The notes under the pieces are model-generated. The model ran no database searches. It was not told the origin of the DNA and saw nothing but the letters and a program-made list of their open reading frames with translations. The translations under genes were made by a program, and so were the position numbers. From the NCBI GenBank assembly GCA_003963245.1, contig RXJX01000014.1:62001-126000 (forward strand): a stretch of 64,000 bases of DNA. Reading direction: 5' to 3'. Of this stretch, positions 63,283 to 64,000 are shown in pieces. How positions within the stretch are numbered: position 1 is the first letter of the stretch; every line of letters starts with the position of its first letter. The DNA comes from Neisseriaceae bacterium (lineage in GTDB: Bacteria > Pseudomonadota > Gammaproteobacteria > Burkholderiales > UBA11063).

Positions 63283-64000
63283 TTATACTTGCCGGTGGAT
63301 TTTAGTCGCTCGCGACTGTGCTCCAGCTAAAATTAAACTTTCAGCTAAATTCACATGTTTCGGCAAATTAGCATTATAGACTATCAATTCAGCAACATCA
63401 CTGGCTTGCAACGGCTCAAAACCTTGGTATACTGAATCAGCACGTGACTTATCACCATGAAAACGCACCTGACTAAATTCGGTATTCACGGCACCCGGTA
63501 AAATTTCGCTGACTTTAATCCCGTGCTCAACCATCTCTTCACGCAAACTTTGACTAATTGCATGCACTGCATGCTTAGTAGCACAATAAACACCACCTTT
63601 AGCATAGGACTCAACACCTGCAACTGAACCAATGGTAATAATATGCCCAAATCCCTGCTTAACCATCTTTTTGGCAATAATACGCAAGACAGCTAAAAAC
63701 CCCTTAATATTGGTGTCAATCATGGTTTCCCAATTATTGACATCATCTTCGACAAACACGTCCAAACCTAACGCCAGACCAGCATTATTCACCAGAATAT
63801 CAATGTGCTCAATTGCATCAGGTAAATGCCCGAGTGCGGTTGCAACTTGTTTGGAATTGGTAACATCCATACCAATTGCAAAAGCTTTGATTGAATACTC
63901 TGCAATTAACTCATCTTTCAACTCTTCCAAGCGATCAACCCGTCGTGCAGCAAGGATCAAATTAGCGCCCATTTTGGCAAATTCAATGGCACAAGCTCTA
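63283..64000 (-). CDS. Short-chain dehydrogenase/reductase (YdfG-like), 5' end outside window
   Basis: Partial gene: the frame stays open to 64000, reading RACAIEFAK before the internal Met at 63972, so the true start and the TGxxxGIG nucleotide motif lie beyond the window. Visible SDR features: LVNNAGLA (NNAG motif), a catalytic Ser in IITIGSVAGVESYA, and YCATKHAV with the catalytic Tyr and Lys. The C-terminal part (LPGAVNTEFS, then about 50 residues) resembles NADP-dependent 3-hydroxy acid dehydrogenases. It ends 317 bp from the helicase gene with the palindromic element and a terminator between. Confidence 0.9.
   Translation of the reverse strand, partial: RACAIEFAKMGANLILAARRVDRLEELKDELIAEYSIKAFAIGMDVTNSKQVATALGHLPDAIEHIDILVNNAGLALGLDVFVEDDVNNWETMIDTNIKGFLAVLRIIAKKMVKQGFGHIITIGSVAGVESYAKGGVYCATKHAVHAISQSLREEMVEHGIKVSEILPGAVNTEFSQVRFHGDKSRADSVYQGFEPLQASDVAELIVYNANLPKHVNLAESLILAGAQSRATKIHRQV

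Noticed and set aside
1..64000. tRNA, rRNA, CRISPR arrays, insertion sequences, prophage genes
   Set aside because: Looked for cloverleaf-like and repeat-spacer patterns and transposase or integrase motifs; none seen.

Overview
The window is an AT-rich chromosomal segment of a Gram-negative bacterium. It encodes an outer-membrane barrel, lipoproteins, a type IV pilin and many signal peptides. A DUF1841 gene next to folD and rnr, a Neisseria-like class II aldolase, full-length bifunctional MnmC and a GyrA whose quinolone-resistance position falls at residue 91 (gonococcal numbering) all point to a betaproteobacterium close to Neisseriales. That placement is inference from remembered protein similarity. 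I see no rRNA, tRNA, CRISPR array, insertion sequence or prophage.

Layout. 0-5.5 kb (+): amino-acid permease, MHS-family transporter, fructose-bisphosphate aldolase and two small exported proteins. 5.6-9.0 kb (-): DUF1841 - folD - rnr. 9.1-11.9 kb (-): cytochrome b561 followed by two poorly characterised membrane proteins. 12.1-28.6 kb (-): a carbohydrate locus. It holds a Glycoamylase-domain (GH144-like) lipoprotein, a complete ABC sugar importer, a GH94 phosphorylase of 1142 residues, a GH13 alpha-1,6-type glucosidase, a cytoplasmic GH3 beta-glucosidase and three tandem paralogous lipoproteins. The set resembles beta-1,2-glucan (sophoro-oligosaccharide) use; the GH13 enzyme is the unexpected member. 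29.0-35.5 kb (-): cyanophycin cluster of cphA, a second Mur-ligase-only synthetase, cyanophycinase and isoaspartyl peptidase, enough for synthesis and complete breakdown of the polymer. 35.8-37.2 kb (-): RRM protein, rpsI, rplM. A 54-codon unannotated ORF with its own promoter follows at 37.4 kb.

37.9-49.3 kb: the most unusual region. Six exported or lipoprotein genes of unknown function lie in four transcription units, all on the minus strand, divergent from a PAS-like/LuxR-type regulator. Each of the four units is preceded by a nearly identical 20-bp dyad (AATAGATRWTTTTGTCTAYT). In every case it sits exactly 20 bp (plus one conserved G) upstream of a TATAAT/TAAAAT -10 box, so it overlaps the -35 and is centred near -43.5, the classic position of a LuxR-type activator box. 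This looks like a compact, self-contained regulon of secreted proteins. Some members have weak resemblance to zinc-dependent phospholipase C, MACPF and helical pore-forming proteins.

49.4-64.0 kb: housekeeping genes. On the plus strand are a methyltransferase, rnhA, mnmC, a polyprenyl-phosphate sugar-1-phosphate transferase, a type IV pilin and an atypical pilin-like protein. On the minus strand are a secreted alpha/beta hydrolase, aroA, a prolyl-hydroxylase-like dioxygenase, gyrA (Ile at the Ser83/Ser91 position), a DEAD-box helicase and a 5'-truncated short-chain dehydrogenase at the window edge. Two long imperfect palindromes (17.8 and 63.1 kb) share architecture and may be copies of one dispersed element.
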